From: Palsa-506 sp963755815
GTDB taxonomy: Bacteria > Actinomycetota > Actinomycetes > Streptosporangiales > Streptosporangiaceae
Direction: 5' to 3'
Assembly: GCA_963755815.1 (NCBI GenBank)
Contig: CAVWLF010000010.1
Coordinates: forward strand, 372,001-436,000
Length of the DNA: 64,000 bases
Shown here: positions 44,267 to 53,436 of the stretch, piece after piece
How the letters are laid out: each line of letters opens with the position of its first letter
Position numbering within the stretch: position 1 is the first letter of the stretch
Made by a program: the position numbers and the translations under genes
Notes under the pieces: generated by a model
Told to the model about the DNA's origin: nothing
Database searches by the model: none
What the model saw: the letters and a program-made list of their open reading frames with translations, nothing else

Positions 44267-44625
44267 GGCCTGGCCGTTCCTGACGCTTCGGGCGCCAGGG
44301 CAGGCGCGCTGCCGTGCAGCGGGCGTGCAGGCGGCCAGGGAAAGGCAAAGCACGGGGGTCGGCCCCGGCGGTCATGCGCCGCGTAACGGGGCTTTGTTCA
44401 GGGGACTCGCAAGCTGAACGGGGTTCCATCGAACGTTGCCGGGGTCGATCCGGCCTCCAGGGGAAGGCACGCTGACGCCGCGGAGCCAGCCGGGACCGAG
44501 ACCCGCCGGGACAACGCCAGCTGACCGGCGTACCCGGGCCGGCGGCGCTGGCCCCGGGAGCGTCCGGCCGTGGCCGGGCCTGCGCCGGCGGCCGGTTGTC
44601 GGTGCCATGCTGGACAATCTGACCG
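44267..44625. other. Intergenic region between bldC and the DNA polymerase gene
   Basis: About 360 bp of GC-rich DNA without a convincing frame. I see no clear terminator with a T run nor an RNA gene. It should contain the bldC terminator and the polymerase promoter. Confidence 0.5.
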
Positions 44626-46347
44626 GTGCGGATTGCGGTGGCTGCGGGAGCCGGGGGATCCGCGCTGTTGTGCGAGGTCGGCGAGGATGGCAGCCGGCGG
44701 AACGGCCCCGTTCTGGTAAATGATCTTTCCGCGGCGGTGGCCGATTATCAGCGGGCCGGCCCGGTGCGCTGGGTGTGGGCCAGTACGGCGGGCCTGTATC
44801 CGTTCCTGCTGCAGGCTGGCCAGCGGGTAGCCCGCTGCCATGATGTGGAGCTGACCGAGCGGCTGCTGCTCGGCCGGGACGGGCAGGCGGGCGGGTTCGC
44901 CTCCGCGCTCCCGCCGGACCGTGGCACCGGGGGCGCCGCGCAGGAGACGCTGTTCGACCCGGCTGACGCGGCGCCGGCCGACCTCACCGGCACGCTGGAC
45001 GCGCTGATGGCCGCGCATGCGGACCAGCTGCGCCGGATGGCCGCGGATGAGCACCCGGCGCGGTTCGGGATGCTGGTGGCAGCGGAGTCAGCGGGCGGCC
45101 TGCTCGCCGCGGAGATGAGTTTCGCCGGGCTGCCCTGGCGGGCCGACGTGCATGACTCGCTGCTGGCCGGACTGCTCGGGCAGCGCGCGCCCGCGGTCCC
45201 GGCCAGCGGCAGGCCAGCCCGGCTGGCCGAGCTCGCGGCCCGGATCGATGCGGCCTTCGGCGGCCGGCGGGTCAACCCGGACTCTCCCGCTCAGCTGATC
45301 CGTGCCTTCGCCATGGATGGTATCCGGGTGCCGTCGACCAGGTTCTCCGTGCTGCGCGATGTTGATCACCCGGCCGCGCCGCTGCTGATCGAATACAAGG
45401 AGCTGGCCCGGCTGCATGCCGCGCACGGCTGGGCCTGGCTGGACAGCTGGGTGTCCGGTGGCCGGTTCCGCCCCGAGTATGTGGTGGGCGGGGTGGTGTC
45501 GGGGCGCTGGGCATCCCGGGGCGGCGGCGCCCTGCAGATCCCGAAGGTGCTGCGCCGCGCGGTTGTCGCCGATCCCGGCTGGGTGCTCGTCGTGGCCGAT
45601 GCCGCCCAGCTCGAGCCGCGCGTCCTCGCCGCGCTCGCCGGTGATCGCGCGTTTGCCGAGGCGGCGGCGAGCGGCGACCTGTACCTCGCGCTGGCCGGCG
45701 CATTCGGCGGGGACCGGGGCAAGGCCAAGATCGCATTGCTGTCCGCCATGTACGGCGGGGCGGGCGGCGAGGCGGGCCAGCTACTCGCCGTGCTCAGGAA
45801 GCGGTTCCCGCTGGCCTCGCGGTACGTGGAGGCGGCGGCTCAGGCCGGGCAGGAAGGCCGCGTGGTCAGGTCGGTGCTCGGCCGGACCTGCCCGCCGCCG
45901 TCCGCCGCATGGCGGGCGATCACCGAGGAATCGGGGGACCCGGACAGCTCGCGCGACCCGGGCGCGGGCGCCGCGTCGCGCGCCCGCGGCCGGTTTACCC
46001 GCAATTTCGTCGTGCAGGCGAGCGCGGCCGACTGGGCACTGGTCTTGCTGGCCGGCTTGCGCAGGCGGCTGGCGCTGCTTTCCGGGCCAAACGGGGCATC
46101 CGTGGCCAGTCTCCCCCCTCCGGCAGGCGAGCCGCCCGCGGCCGGGTTCCCCCGGATGGCCGGCCCGCACCTGGTGTTCTTCCAGCACGATGAGGTGATC
46201 GTGCACTGTCCGGAGCCGGCCGTCGAGCCGGTGCTGGCCGCCATTGCCGAGGCGGGCGAGGAGGCCGGGCGGCTGGTGTTCGGCGCGACGCCGGTGCGGT
46301 TCCCGCTGACGACCGCGGTGGTCAGCTGCTACGGCGACGCGAAGTGA
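44626..46347 (+). CDS. PolA-family DNA polymerase (annotated elsewhere as bifunctional 3'-5' exonuclease/polymerase)
   Basis: A 573-residue family A polymerase without a 5' nuclease domain. Polymerase motif A VVADAAQLEPR (D325 and E330), motif B RGKAKIALLSAMYG (about 364-377) and motif C FFQHDEVIVHCP (about 530) are present. The N-terminal region (1-200) lies where the exonuclease should be but lacks the visible DEDD residues (for example no D-x-E near MRIAVAAGAGG), so exonuclease activity is doubtful. GTG 44626. The C-terminal segment from ~410 has Pro/Gly insertions. Role is probably accessory DNA repair synthesis. Confidence 0.88.
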   Translation: MRIAVAAGAGGSALLCEVGEDGSRRNGPVLVNDLSAAVADYQRAGPVRWVWASTAGLYPFLLQAGQRVARCHDVELTERLLLGRDGQAGGFASALPPDRGTGGAAQETLFDPADAAPADLTGTLDALMAAHADQLRRMAADEHPARFGMLVAAESAGGLLAAEMSFAGLPWRADVHDSLLAGLLGQRAPAVPASGRPARLAELAARIDAAFGGRRVNPDSPAQLIRAFAMDGIRVPSTRFSVLRDVDHPAAPLLIEYKELARLHAAHGWAWLDSWVSGGRFRPEYVVGGVVSGRWASRGGGALQIPKVLRRAVVADPGWVLVVADAAQLEPRVLAALAGDRAFAEAAASGDLYLALAGAFGGDRGKAKIALLSAMYGGAGGEAGQLLAVLRKRFPLASRYVEAAAQAGQEGRVVRSVLGRTCPPPSAAWRAITEESGDPDSSRDPGAGAASRARGRFTRNFVVQASAADWALVLLAGLRRRLALLSGPNGASVASLPPPAGEPPAAGFPRMAGPHLVFFQHDEVIVHCPEPAVEPVLAAIAEAGEEAGRLVFGATPVRFPLTTAVVSCYGDAK

Positions 46348-46376
46348 TTCTGCTGATACCCCCGGCCGGCCGGTGC

Positions 46377-46808
46377 TTAGGAGCTGGGGGTCTCGGCCGC
46401 GGACGTCCCGGCCACGGGCGTGATCTCAGCGGTGCAGTACATGCAGCGCCGGGCGGCGAGCGGGACCTCGCTGAGGCACTCGGGGCACTCTCGCTCGGTC
46501 GCTGCCTCCTCCTTCTCAGCGCGGGCCAGTAGCTTGCCGACCGGCAGGACGACTAGGAAGTAGATCACGGCAGCGATGATCACGAAGGTCAGAACGGCGT
46601 TGATGAAGGCGCCGTAGAAGAACTTGCTGCTGTTGACGGTGAAGTACAGCGTGGCGAAGTTGGGCTTCCCGCCGATGGCGGCGATCAGCGGCGTGATCAG
46701 GTCCATGACCAGCGCGGTGATCACGGCACCGAAGGCGACGCCGATGACGACGGCGACCGCGAGTTCGACCAGATTGCCGCGGAGCAGGAACTTCTTGAAG
46801 CCGCCCAT
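46377..46808 (-). CDS. mscL: Large-conductance mechanosensitive channel with C-terminal zinc ribbon
   Basis: Opens under membrane tension to relieve osmotic shock. 143 residues: MGGFKKFLLRGNLVELAVAV (amphipathic N-helix and TM1), periplasmic loop, TM2 near 70-92. Unusual: the C-terminus has C108, C111, C122 and C125 (CPECLSEV...CMYC), a zinc ribbon not found in E. coli MscL. ATG 46808 is preceded by GGGAGGGA; the raw frame starts further upstream but is non-homologous. Confidence 0.93.
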   Translation of the reverse strand: MGGFKKFLLRGNLVELAVAVVIGVAFGAVITALVMDLITPLIAAIGGKPNFATLYFTVNSSKFFYGAFINAVLTFVIIAAVIYFLVVLPVGKLLARAEKEEAATERECPECLSEVPLAARRCMYCTAEITPVAGTSAAETPSS

Positions 46809-46983
46809 GGTGGTCCCTCCCGGAGTGCGTTGGGCTCGGACGAGCTGAGCTCTGCGCTGTCCCGTGGTACCGGGACACACGCCACGTTATCGACGTTGGC
46901 CGCCGCATGCGGTGATGACGCGGCGTATGTCGCGCGCCGGAATCCGGTTGCCTGGCGGAGATGTCCGGCGCGATCATGAGCCC

Positions 46984-47835
46984 ATGGACTGGACCTTCAC
47001 CGAGGATGTCGAGGAGTTCGCCGCCACGGCCGGCGACTTCCTGGCATTGCGGCCGGTCGAGAACACCATCGAGCTGGTCGTGACCGAGACGGTGCGCCGG
47101 CGGGGCCCGGCTGCGTTCGGCGATAGCGCGCCGTTGTTCGGCTGGTGGCGGCCGGGCGATGGGCCGGTCGAGAGCACGTTCCTGCGCACGCCGCCGTATC
47201 CCGGCCTGCTGACCTCGGCTGCGTGCGAGGAGTCGGTCCGGCCGCTCGCCGAGAGTCTCGCCGCGGCCGGGCACCCGCTGCCGGGAATCAATGCCGCGGA
47301 GGGAGCGGCGCTGGCCTTCGCCGCTGCCTGGCAGCAGCTGACCGGTGCCGACGCCGAGATCCGGCTGCGGTCCCGGCTGTACCGGCTCGGGCAACTCCGG
47401 CCGCCGAGCCCCGCGCCGCCCGGTGCCGCGCGAGTGGCGGTCATGGCCGACAGTGAACTGCTGGTCGCGTGGCTGGACGCGTTCTCGCGGGAAGCGCTGG
47501 GCAACGAGCGGCCGAGTCCCGGTGCGGTCGCCGAGCTGGTCAGTCATGGCGACCTGACCTGGTGGGAGAACGACGGGGTACCCGTCTCGCTCGCGGGCGT
47601 GCACCGGCCGGCCGGCGGGACGGTCCGGGTTGGCCCGGTGTACACGCCGCCGGAGCACCGTCGGCTCGGCTACGGTGCCGCGGTCACCGCCGCGGTGACT
47701 CAGGCGGCGCTGGACGGCGGGGCGACAGCCGTTGTCCTGTTCACGAATCTGGCTAACCCGACTAGCAACTCCATCTATCAGCGGCTCGGGTACCGGCCGG
47801 TCGAGGATCGCCTGGTGGTCGGATTTAAGTCGTGA
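46984..47835 (+). CDS. GNAT-family acetyltransferase
   Basis: The 283-residue protein has a C-terminal GNAT fold: VRVGPVYTPPEHRRLGYGAAVTAAV (acetyl-CoA binding, about 213-237) and SIYQRLGYRPVEDRLV at the end. The N-terminal ~110 residues are a partner domain with FGWWRPGDGPVESTFLRTPPYPG. Acceptor unknown; the family includes predicted small-molecule or N-terminal acetyltransferases. ATG 46984. Divergent from mscL, no operon partners. Confidence 0.85.
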   Translation: MDWTFTEDVEEFAATAGDFLALRPVENTIELVVTETVRRRGPAAFGDSAPLFGWWRPGDGPVESTFLRTPPYPGLLTSAACEESVRPLAESLAAAGHPLPGINAAEGAALAFAAAWQQLTGADAEIRLRSRLYRLGQLRPPSPAPPGAARVAVMADSELLVAWLDAFSREALGNERPSPGAVAELVSHGDLTWWENDGVPVSLAGVHRPAGGTVRVGPVYTPPEHRRLGYGAAVTAAVTQAALDGGATAVVLFTNLANPTSNSIYQRLGYRPVEDRLVVGFKS

Positions 47836-47888
47836 GCGCTGGCTGATCCCAGGTCGATGTCGTCATGCGATCAGTGTGCGTCATGCGA

Positions 47889-48149
47889 TCAGCCTTCGGC
47901 TGCCCATCTGGCGCGGAACCGCTCGATGATCCGATTCGCCTCGTCCTCAGGAATCTCAACCAGGTCATCCGTGGCCTCGGCCCGCTCCCACTCGACGATG
48001 ACTGATGTGAACTCCCAGCCAAGGTCTCGGCAAGGGCCCTCATCACGGAAGCTGCCGTCATCAACAACGACGTCGGGCGATGCCCGCTGGATGATCACGG
48101 GTCGCCCGATAGTCGATGATCGCGTAGTACGTAGATTGTCTGCGGCCAT
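47889..48149 (-). CDS. Small acidic protein, putative immunity partner
   Basis: An 86-residue soluble protein (MAADNLRTTRSSTIG..., DLGWEFTSVIVEWERA, PEDEANRIIERFRARWAAEG). The ATG at 48149 is 3 bp after the stop of the RelA/SpoT-like reading frame, with GAAGGAAGG upstream, so it is the second gene of a bicistron. Small, adjacent and translationally linked to a toxin-like gene, it is the natural candidate for the cognate immunity protein or antitoxin. No named family recognised; the assignment rests on position. Confidence 0.55.
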   Translation of the reverse strand: MAADNLRTTRSSTIGRPVIIQRASPDVVVDDGSFRDEGPCRDLGWEFTSVIVEWERAEATDDLVEIPEDEANRIIERFRARWAAEG

Positions 48150-48152
48150 GGC

Positions 48153-49251
48153 TCAGTAGCCTTCCTTCTCGCTGTAGTCGGTGATGCCGCCACGCCGTCC
48201 GGCACGGGGACATTGCGCTGCAACCTGGCGCTGGAAAGCTCAGAGTTCCGGGCGTCTCGGCGTCTGTCGGTAGGCGTATTTCGCAGCCGCTCATACGCGC
48301 CGTGGGTGAGTTGCTTTGCCTCGAAGCTTTCTGCCGTATGGAACTGCACCTCGAACATCTGGCCATCTGCTGTCCGCCAGCGGGTGTTAATGCCCTTGTA
48401 TTGGGAGCTCTCCCAGGAATTGCGCTCAGCACCAGCTCGTTTCCGCGTTCTTCCAGCTGGCTGCATATTGCCTCCCGGTAGCCGTCTACATAGCTCTCTG
48501 TCATGAACTGCAAGGTGTAGCCGATCGCGTCGGGCATCGCGCTGCCGCTATCTCGGCGAGCGACCGATCCGATTTCACGGCAATTCTCGCGGCGACCTTC
48601 TCCTTGAAACGGTCCTCGCCTTTGAGGCAGTACTGCAGTCCGACAAGACGCGCGTTTGGTACCTCAGCTTCGATGGCCTGCATCGTCTTGCTTATCTCGG
48701 GTTCGGCCTGGCGTACACGGTCCAGTTCGTGCTCGGTGAGCTAAGTTCTCCTCGTAACTGAGGTAATCACCGGTGTCGCCGCGCCAGGATCCTGGCGCGT
48801 CCTTTGACCGGTCGACTGGGGGTCGCTGCTCGGCTGGCCAGCGTTCCTCATGGCGTTCCCAACGCGCTTGTAATTGCGGTAAGGCTGCGCGCCATCCCTC
48901 GCTGGCCCTGTCATCTGCGTGATCCGCGTGTTCTGCGCGCTGAGCCGGATCGGCGTGGCCGGCGTCCTGGCGGGCGTGGTCGGCGTCCTGGCCGGCCGGA
49001 TTGGAGTCATGACCGTCGGCATCGGAAGCGGACTCGAGTTCGCTGATGTCCACCGGGGCCGGCTTGAGGCTGCCGTCCCCGTTGTAGGGCGATGACGGGT
49101 GGCCGGGCTTCAGGCCGTGAAGCCGTTGCTGTAAGTCCGCTCGCGAGTCTGCTGTCTTCCGGTTCGGCGGGTCCGCCGGACCGGGCGGGTCCGGCGGGTT
49201 AGTGCCGTCGCCCTGCGCGCCTGGCTGACCCGCATCCGTGGGCTTCTTCAC
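48153..49251 (-). pseudogene. Polymorphic toxin-like gene with RelA/SpoT-type C-terminal domain, several frameshifts
   Basis: The N-terminal part (GTG 49251) is Pro-rich with RADLQQRLHGLKPGHPSSPY, typical of exported toxin precursors, then a His/Asp/Ala-rich stretch. Later segments appear in different frames: LTEHELDRVRQAEPEISKTM; GLQYCLKGEDRFKEKVAARI; MPDAIGYTLQFMTESYVDGY; SSQYKGINTRWRTADGQMF with EVQFHTAESFEAKQ and GAYERLRN; finally GGITDYSEKEGY before the stop at 48153. The last three resemble RelA/SpoT nucleotide pyrophosphokinase cores. Frame changes fall near 48740, 48540, 48430 and 48190, one base each. Decay or sequencing errors cannot be separated. Confidence 0.7.
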
Positions 49252-49536
49252 AGGACGTTGCCTAAGGGACAGGTGCTGGCTCCCGGCATCTCCTCGTCCG
49301 ACCTTTCCGCGCAGGCAATGACGACATCGTAGGGAGCCGGCCGGCCGCGAGGAAAGGGGCCGCCGCGGATCCAGCCAGAGGTTCTGATGTGGTCAGCCAT
49401 GCATCCTGGATAGCCCAGCATAATTTACGAATGTATTACCTTATCTGGCCGAATTGCTCCATGAGATTCGCTAATATATTCGTATAGCTAGTTTGGCCTG
49501 CAGACAAGAAGCCAACGACGCCGCAGGAGGTGAGCG
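49252..49536. promoter_or_regulatory. Divergent AT-rich promoter region
   Basis: Between the toxin-like gene (minus) and the DUF222 gene (plus). The segment 49415-49490 is the most AT-rich in the window, with CATAATTTACGAATG and AATATATTCGTATAG-type stretches; suitable for -10 elements on both strands. ATTCG recurs. No coding evidence. Confidence 0.45.
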
Positions 49537-52211
49537 ATGCCGGCAGATGACCCTGGCGGCCTGTCCTTGCCTCAGGGCGGCATCGAGTTCAGTTGGCCAG
49601 CAGCAGAGATCGGCATCGAGGACATCCTGGCCGCCGCGGACCGGCGGGCCCGTTATCTGGCCGGTGAAGAGATCCCCGGCCGGCCGGAGCGCAAGAGCCG
49701 GGCGGTTGGTCGCCGCGGCCGGGTGTCAGGTAAGACCATTCCTGCTCCGGCCGACGTCGGCCTTGGTGCCGCAGCTGGCGGGGCGATCTCGCCCGTTCCG
49801 GCCGAGGACGATCCGCATGGTGAGGATGCCGTGGCGGCTGCCCTGTCGGGAGCCGGATCCAGCGTGTCGCTCGCCGACCTGGCCGGACATGCGTTGATCG
49901 AGCCCGGTCCGGCGCTGGCCGGCTGGCTGAGTTGCGCTCCGTGCGCCGATCTTGATGACGCTGGCCTGGTGACGTCGATCACCGGCTGGCGCAAGATGAC
50001 TTCCTGGGCGCAGGCTCAGGAACTGGCGGCCGTGGCCGAGCTGGCCGGGCGCCGGGGCACCCGGGCCGAGGCGGTGTCATGCCAGGATCCCGTCCAGAAG
50101 CTGGAAGCTGAGTTCACTCCCAGCGAGGTGGCGCTCGCACTGACCCTGACCCAGGGCAGCGCGGAGTATTGGTTGGAGCTGGCCGTCAGCATGACCCGGC
50201 GGCTGCCCGGGACGATGGCCGCGCTCCGCTCGGGCCGCATCGACCTGGCCCGGGCGAAGCTGATCGAGACATTTACCACCTGCCTGGACGATGACCTGGC
50301 TGGCCGGGTGGAGCGGATGGTGCTGGATAAGGCGGAGCACCGGACAACTGGCCAGCTCCGGGCGGCATTACAGCGGGCCGTGATCACCGTTGATCCTGCG
50401 GCGGCCGAGCGCCGCCGGGAGGAGGCGGAGCGGAATGCTCGCGTCGAGTTGTCCGGCGACCCCGAGAGCACCGGCTCGCTCGCTGGGCGCTTCCTGCCCG
50501 CAGGACATGCGGCGGCCGCGTGGTCCCGGATCTGCGCACTGGCCAAGGCGCTGGAGAGTGCCGGAGCGCCGGGCGGGATAGACCTGCTCCGGGCGCAGGT
50601 GTTTGTCGGCCTGCTGCTTGGCACACTGCAGATCATCCCGCCGCCGCTGGATAAGCATGGCGCTGACTACGTGGGTCCCGATGACGATGGCGGTTCTCCG
50701 GCGGATGACGGTGGGGATGACGGTCCCGGTGACAGCGGCCCTGAGACGGCGGTCGACGGCGGTGACGACGGCCCCGGTGACGGCGGTCCCGGTGACAGTG
50801 GTCCCGGCGACGGGCGCCCCGGTGACGGCGGTCCCGGTGACAGCGGCCCTCGGCGACAGTGGTCCCGGTGAGGGCGGTCCCGGTGACAGCGGCCCCAGCG
50901 ACGACCCGGGGAAGGGCGACGCGCCAGGCGACAGCGGAGTCTCCGAGGACGACATCGGTAGCTCATCGTCCGGCCCGGATGCGGACCGGCCGTGGCTAGC
51001 GCCACCGCGAGATGAGGATGCGCCGGCGGAACTCGATGATCGCGATGATGCCGATGACCGGGATGCGGATCGGGAGATTCGCGGCTTAAGCCCGCCGGAA
51101 TGCCAGGTCAGGGCCGGCCCTCTTGCCCTGGCCTGGCCGGAAATCCCGCTACCGGGAGCTATCCCGGCTCCGGGCTGTGCCCCGGTCTGGCCGGACCGGA
51201 TCCCGTCGGCCGAGCCCGGCGCAACGGAGCATCCCGGCCATCAGGCCGGGCAGAGCCAGCCAGGACTCAGCCAGTCAGAACTGGGCCAGTCAGGACTGGG
51301 CCAGCCAGGACTCGGCCAGCCCGGCCGGGGCCAGGCCGGGTGGAAACCAGCGGGAAGGCGCGTTCCGGTCGGGGCAATGACACTGACGGTGCCGTTGCGG
51401 ACGTTGGCCGGGCTGACTGGCGAGCCTGGCCAGCTTGGCCGGCTCGGTGCGGTTACCGGACAGACGGCACGGGGACTCGCGGCTGCGGCGGCCGCGAACC
51501 CGGCTTGTGAATGGAAGATCTTCGTGATCGGAACGTCTGGCCAGGCGATAGCAATCACCCGGCTGGACAAGCGGAGCAAGGCTCGGTGCGGCTTCGCGCT
51601 GGATGATCGTCGCAGCCCAGGCTGGGTATCCCGGATCATCATGACCGTGCGCGCTACAGATCTGGCGCCCGGTGGCCTGGCGCCCGGTGGCCTGGCGACC
51701 GGTGGCTGGCGCCGTGTTGGCGACTGGCGGCCTGCTGGACCGAGAAAAGCCGCCCGGCTCGGACGTGCTCGGCAAGCTGCTGGATATGGCGCTGGAGGCA
51801 GCCGCGAAGACCCTCCGGACCGCAGCCAGGGCGGGCTGGGATCTGGGCTCGGGGATGGCTCTCGGGCGGAGCCTGCCCGCGGCCGGGCCGCCGGCGGGCT
51901 GCGGGCATGCCGGAGCCGTCAGTGGCTACCGGATCCCGGACAGCATGCGAAGGCTCATCGAGGCGCGTGACCAGACCTGCCGGTTCCCGGTGTGCCGGCT
52001 GCCCGCCTGGCGCACTGAAATGGACCACACGATCCCGTATGACCTCGGCGGCCCGACCTGCCGCTGCAACGTGTCGGCGGAATGCAAGCATCATCACCGG
52101 GTGAAGCACAGCCAGGGGTGGCGGCTCAGCCAGCACCGGCCGGGCTTCCTGTTGTGGGCCACGCCAGCCCGGCTGACCTATCCGGTGGCGCCGGACCCGC
52201 ATCCGGCCTGA
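49537..52211 (+). pseudogene. DUF222/HNH endonuclease-like gene with Gly-Asp repeats, two frameshifts
   Basis: ATG 49537 behind GCAGGAGGTGAG. DUF222 part: SITGWRKMTSWAQAQELAAV, MTRRLPGTMAALRSGRID, LVDKAEHRTTGQLRAAL-like. A repeat tract (50690-50890) encodes GDGGPGDSGP units and breaks frame at about 50853; a second repeat (LGQSGLGQPG) follows; frame breaks again at about 51700 within another repeat (LAPGG). The C-terminus is an HNH domain (CRFPVCRLPAWRTEMDH...CKHHHRVKHSQGW). Removing one base at each break gives about 890 residues. Both breaks lie in repeats, prone to slippage or misreading. Confidence 0.8.
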
Positions 52212-52610
52212 AGAGCGCGGCATGGCCCGCCGCGTGCCGGGTAGATGCCCAGGCGGCGTTCCGGTCGGCGGGACGCGGACAGCTTGGGAGATCAGGCGGG
52301 CGGCACTGGCGGGAGGCCGTACCTCACGTTGCGGAACACCGCCAGTCTCGGTACGCAGAAACGTTGCGGAACACTGTCAGTCTCTGTGCTGCAGAACGAG
52401 AGCAAAGACCGGGTCGGAGCTAGGGTTAGTCCGATCAAGGATTCCGCGGCGACCGGCAAAGATCGCCGCGGCGCCGGGTCCCTGCTGCGGCGCCTGCCAG
52501 GTGCTCGCCTACTCGGCTGTGCGGGTGGCGACAGGCTGCATGGCGACAGGCAGCATGGGCCGGCGGGACGGCACGGAGGACGGCTCCGGCCGATTGAGAG
52601 CGGAGAAAAC
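52212..52610. other. Intergenic region upstream of the zinc-ribbon membrane protein
   Basis: About 400 bp; a raw reading frame crosses it but has no homology and precedes a better start at 52611. It contains a 35-bp direct repeat (listed separately). Confidence 0.5.
52328..52397. repeat. 35-bp direct tandem repeat, two units
   Basis: CGTTGCGGAACAC-x-G-x-CAGTCTC...GCAGAA occurs at 52328-52362 and 52363-52397 with a few mismatches. Each carries GTTCCGCAAC-like half sites. It lies upstream of the zinc-ribbon protein gene and might be an operator. Confidence 0.6.
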
Positions 52611-53258
52611 ATGACTTGCTCGCAATGCGGCAGCGACGTTGGCGCCGGGTCGACCGCATGCCCTCATTGCGGCGCACCGCAGCCCGGCTTCGGTACGCAG
52701 GAAGCCCAGGCCCAGCCCCCGCATTCGGCCCAGGTTCCACCGCCGTATTCAGCCCAGGAGTATTCAGCCCAGGCCCCACCCCCGCAGTCAGCACCGGCCG
52801 CGGCCCCGGCGTTTAACTTCGACCTCAAGCGCCTGACCCGAGATGACCAGCTTGTCGGCGGGGCATCCCTCCTGCTCCTGATCTCGCTGTTCCTGCCCTG
52901 GTACACCGCCAGCTTTGGCGGAGCCAGCGCTTCGCTGAGCGGCACCGGAGGACATGACTTCCTCTGGATCGTTTTCATTCTGGCCCTGGCGGCCGTGGTG
53001 TACGTGATCCTCAAGGCGGGCTTCGAGACTCTGCCGTTCGATCTGCCACTCAGCCCTGATCAGCTCCTGCTGGTACTAACCGGTGTCAACCTGGTCCTGG
53101 TGCTCATCGCCTTCCTGCTGAAGCCGGGAACGGGCGCTACCTTGATCAATATCTCGGTGGGCTGGGGCATTGGCGCCTTCGTCGGGCTCATCTGCGCCAT
53201 CGTGGCTTTCGTCCCGCTCGCCTTGCCGCTCGTGCGGGCCAGGAACGCGGGCCGCTGA
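52611..53258 (+). CDS. Zinc-ribbon membrane protein
   Basis: A 215-residue protein: N-terminal zinc ribbon (MTCSQCGSDVGAGSTACPHCG, cysteines 3, 6, 17, 20), a Gln/Pro/Ala/Tyr linker (about 22-62), then four helices (about 82-100, 118-140, 150-170, 178-200). ATG 52611 behind GCGGAGAAAAC. Such proteins are frequent in actinobacteria and of unknown function; the ribbon may bind a partner or regulate a channel-like domain. Soluble ribbon should face the cytoplasm. Confidence 0.82.
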   Translation: MTCSQCGSDVGAGSTACPHCGAPQPGFGTQEAQAQPPHSAQVPPPYSAQEYSAQAPPPQSAPAAAPAFNFDLKRLTRDDQLVGGASLLLLISLFLPWYTASFGGASASLSGTGGHDFLWIVFILALAAVVYVILKAGFETLPFDLPLSPDQLLLVLTGVNLVLVLIAFLLKPGTGATLINISVGWGIGAFVGLICAIVAFVPLALPLVRARNAGR

Positions 53259-53436
53259 GCAGCCTGGGAGAGCCGGGCCGCGTTCGGCAGTGCCGCGGCC
53301 CGGGATGGCCACGCCGGGCTGATTTCCCAGATGCGCCAGCGGCCGTGTCCTGCCGGTGTCGGCGGAATGTCAGCTAGCGGAACTCCGGCGCGCGCCATTG
53401 CGTGACGTCCGCCACACGGCTCATGCTGAAACGACC

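Noticed and set aside
49537..52211. Transposon or group II intron because of HNH
   Set aside because: No reverse transcriptase, terminal repeats or target duplication; HNH belongs to the DUF222 family.
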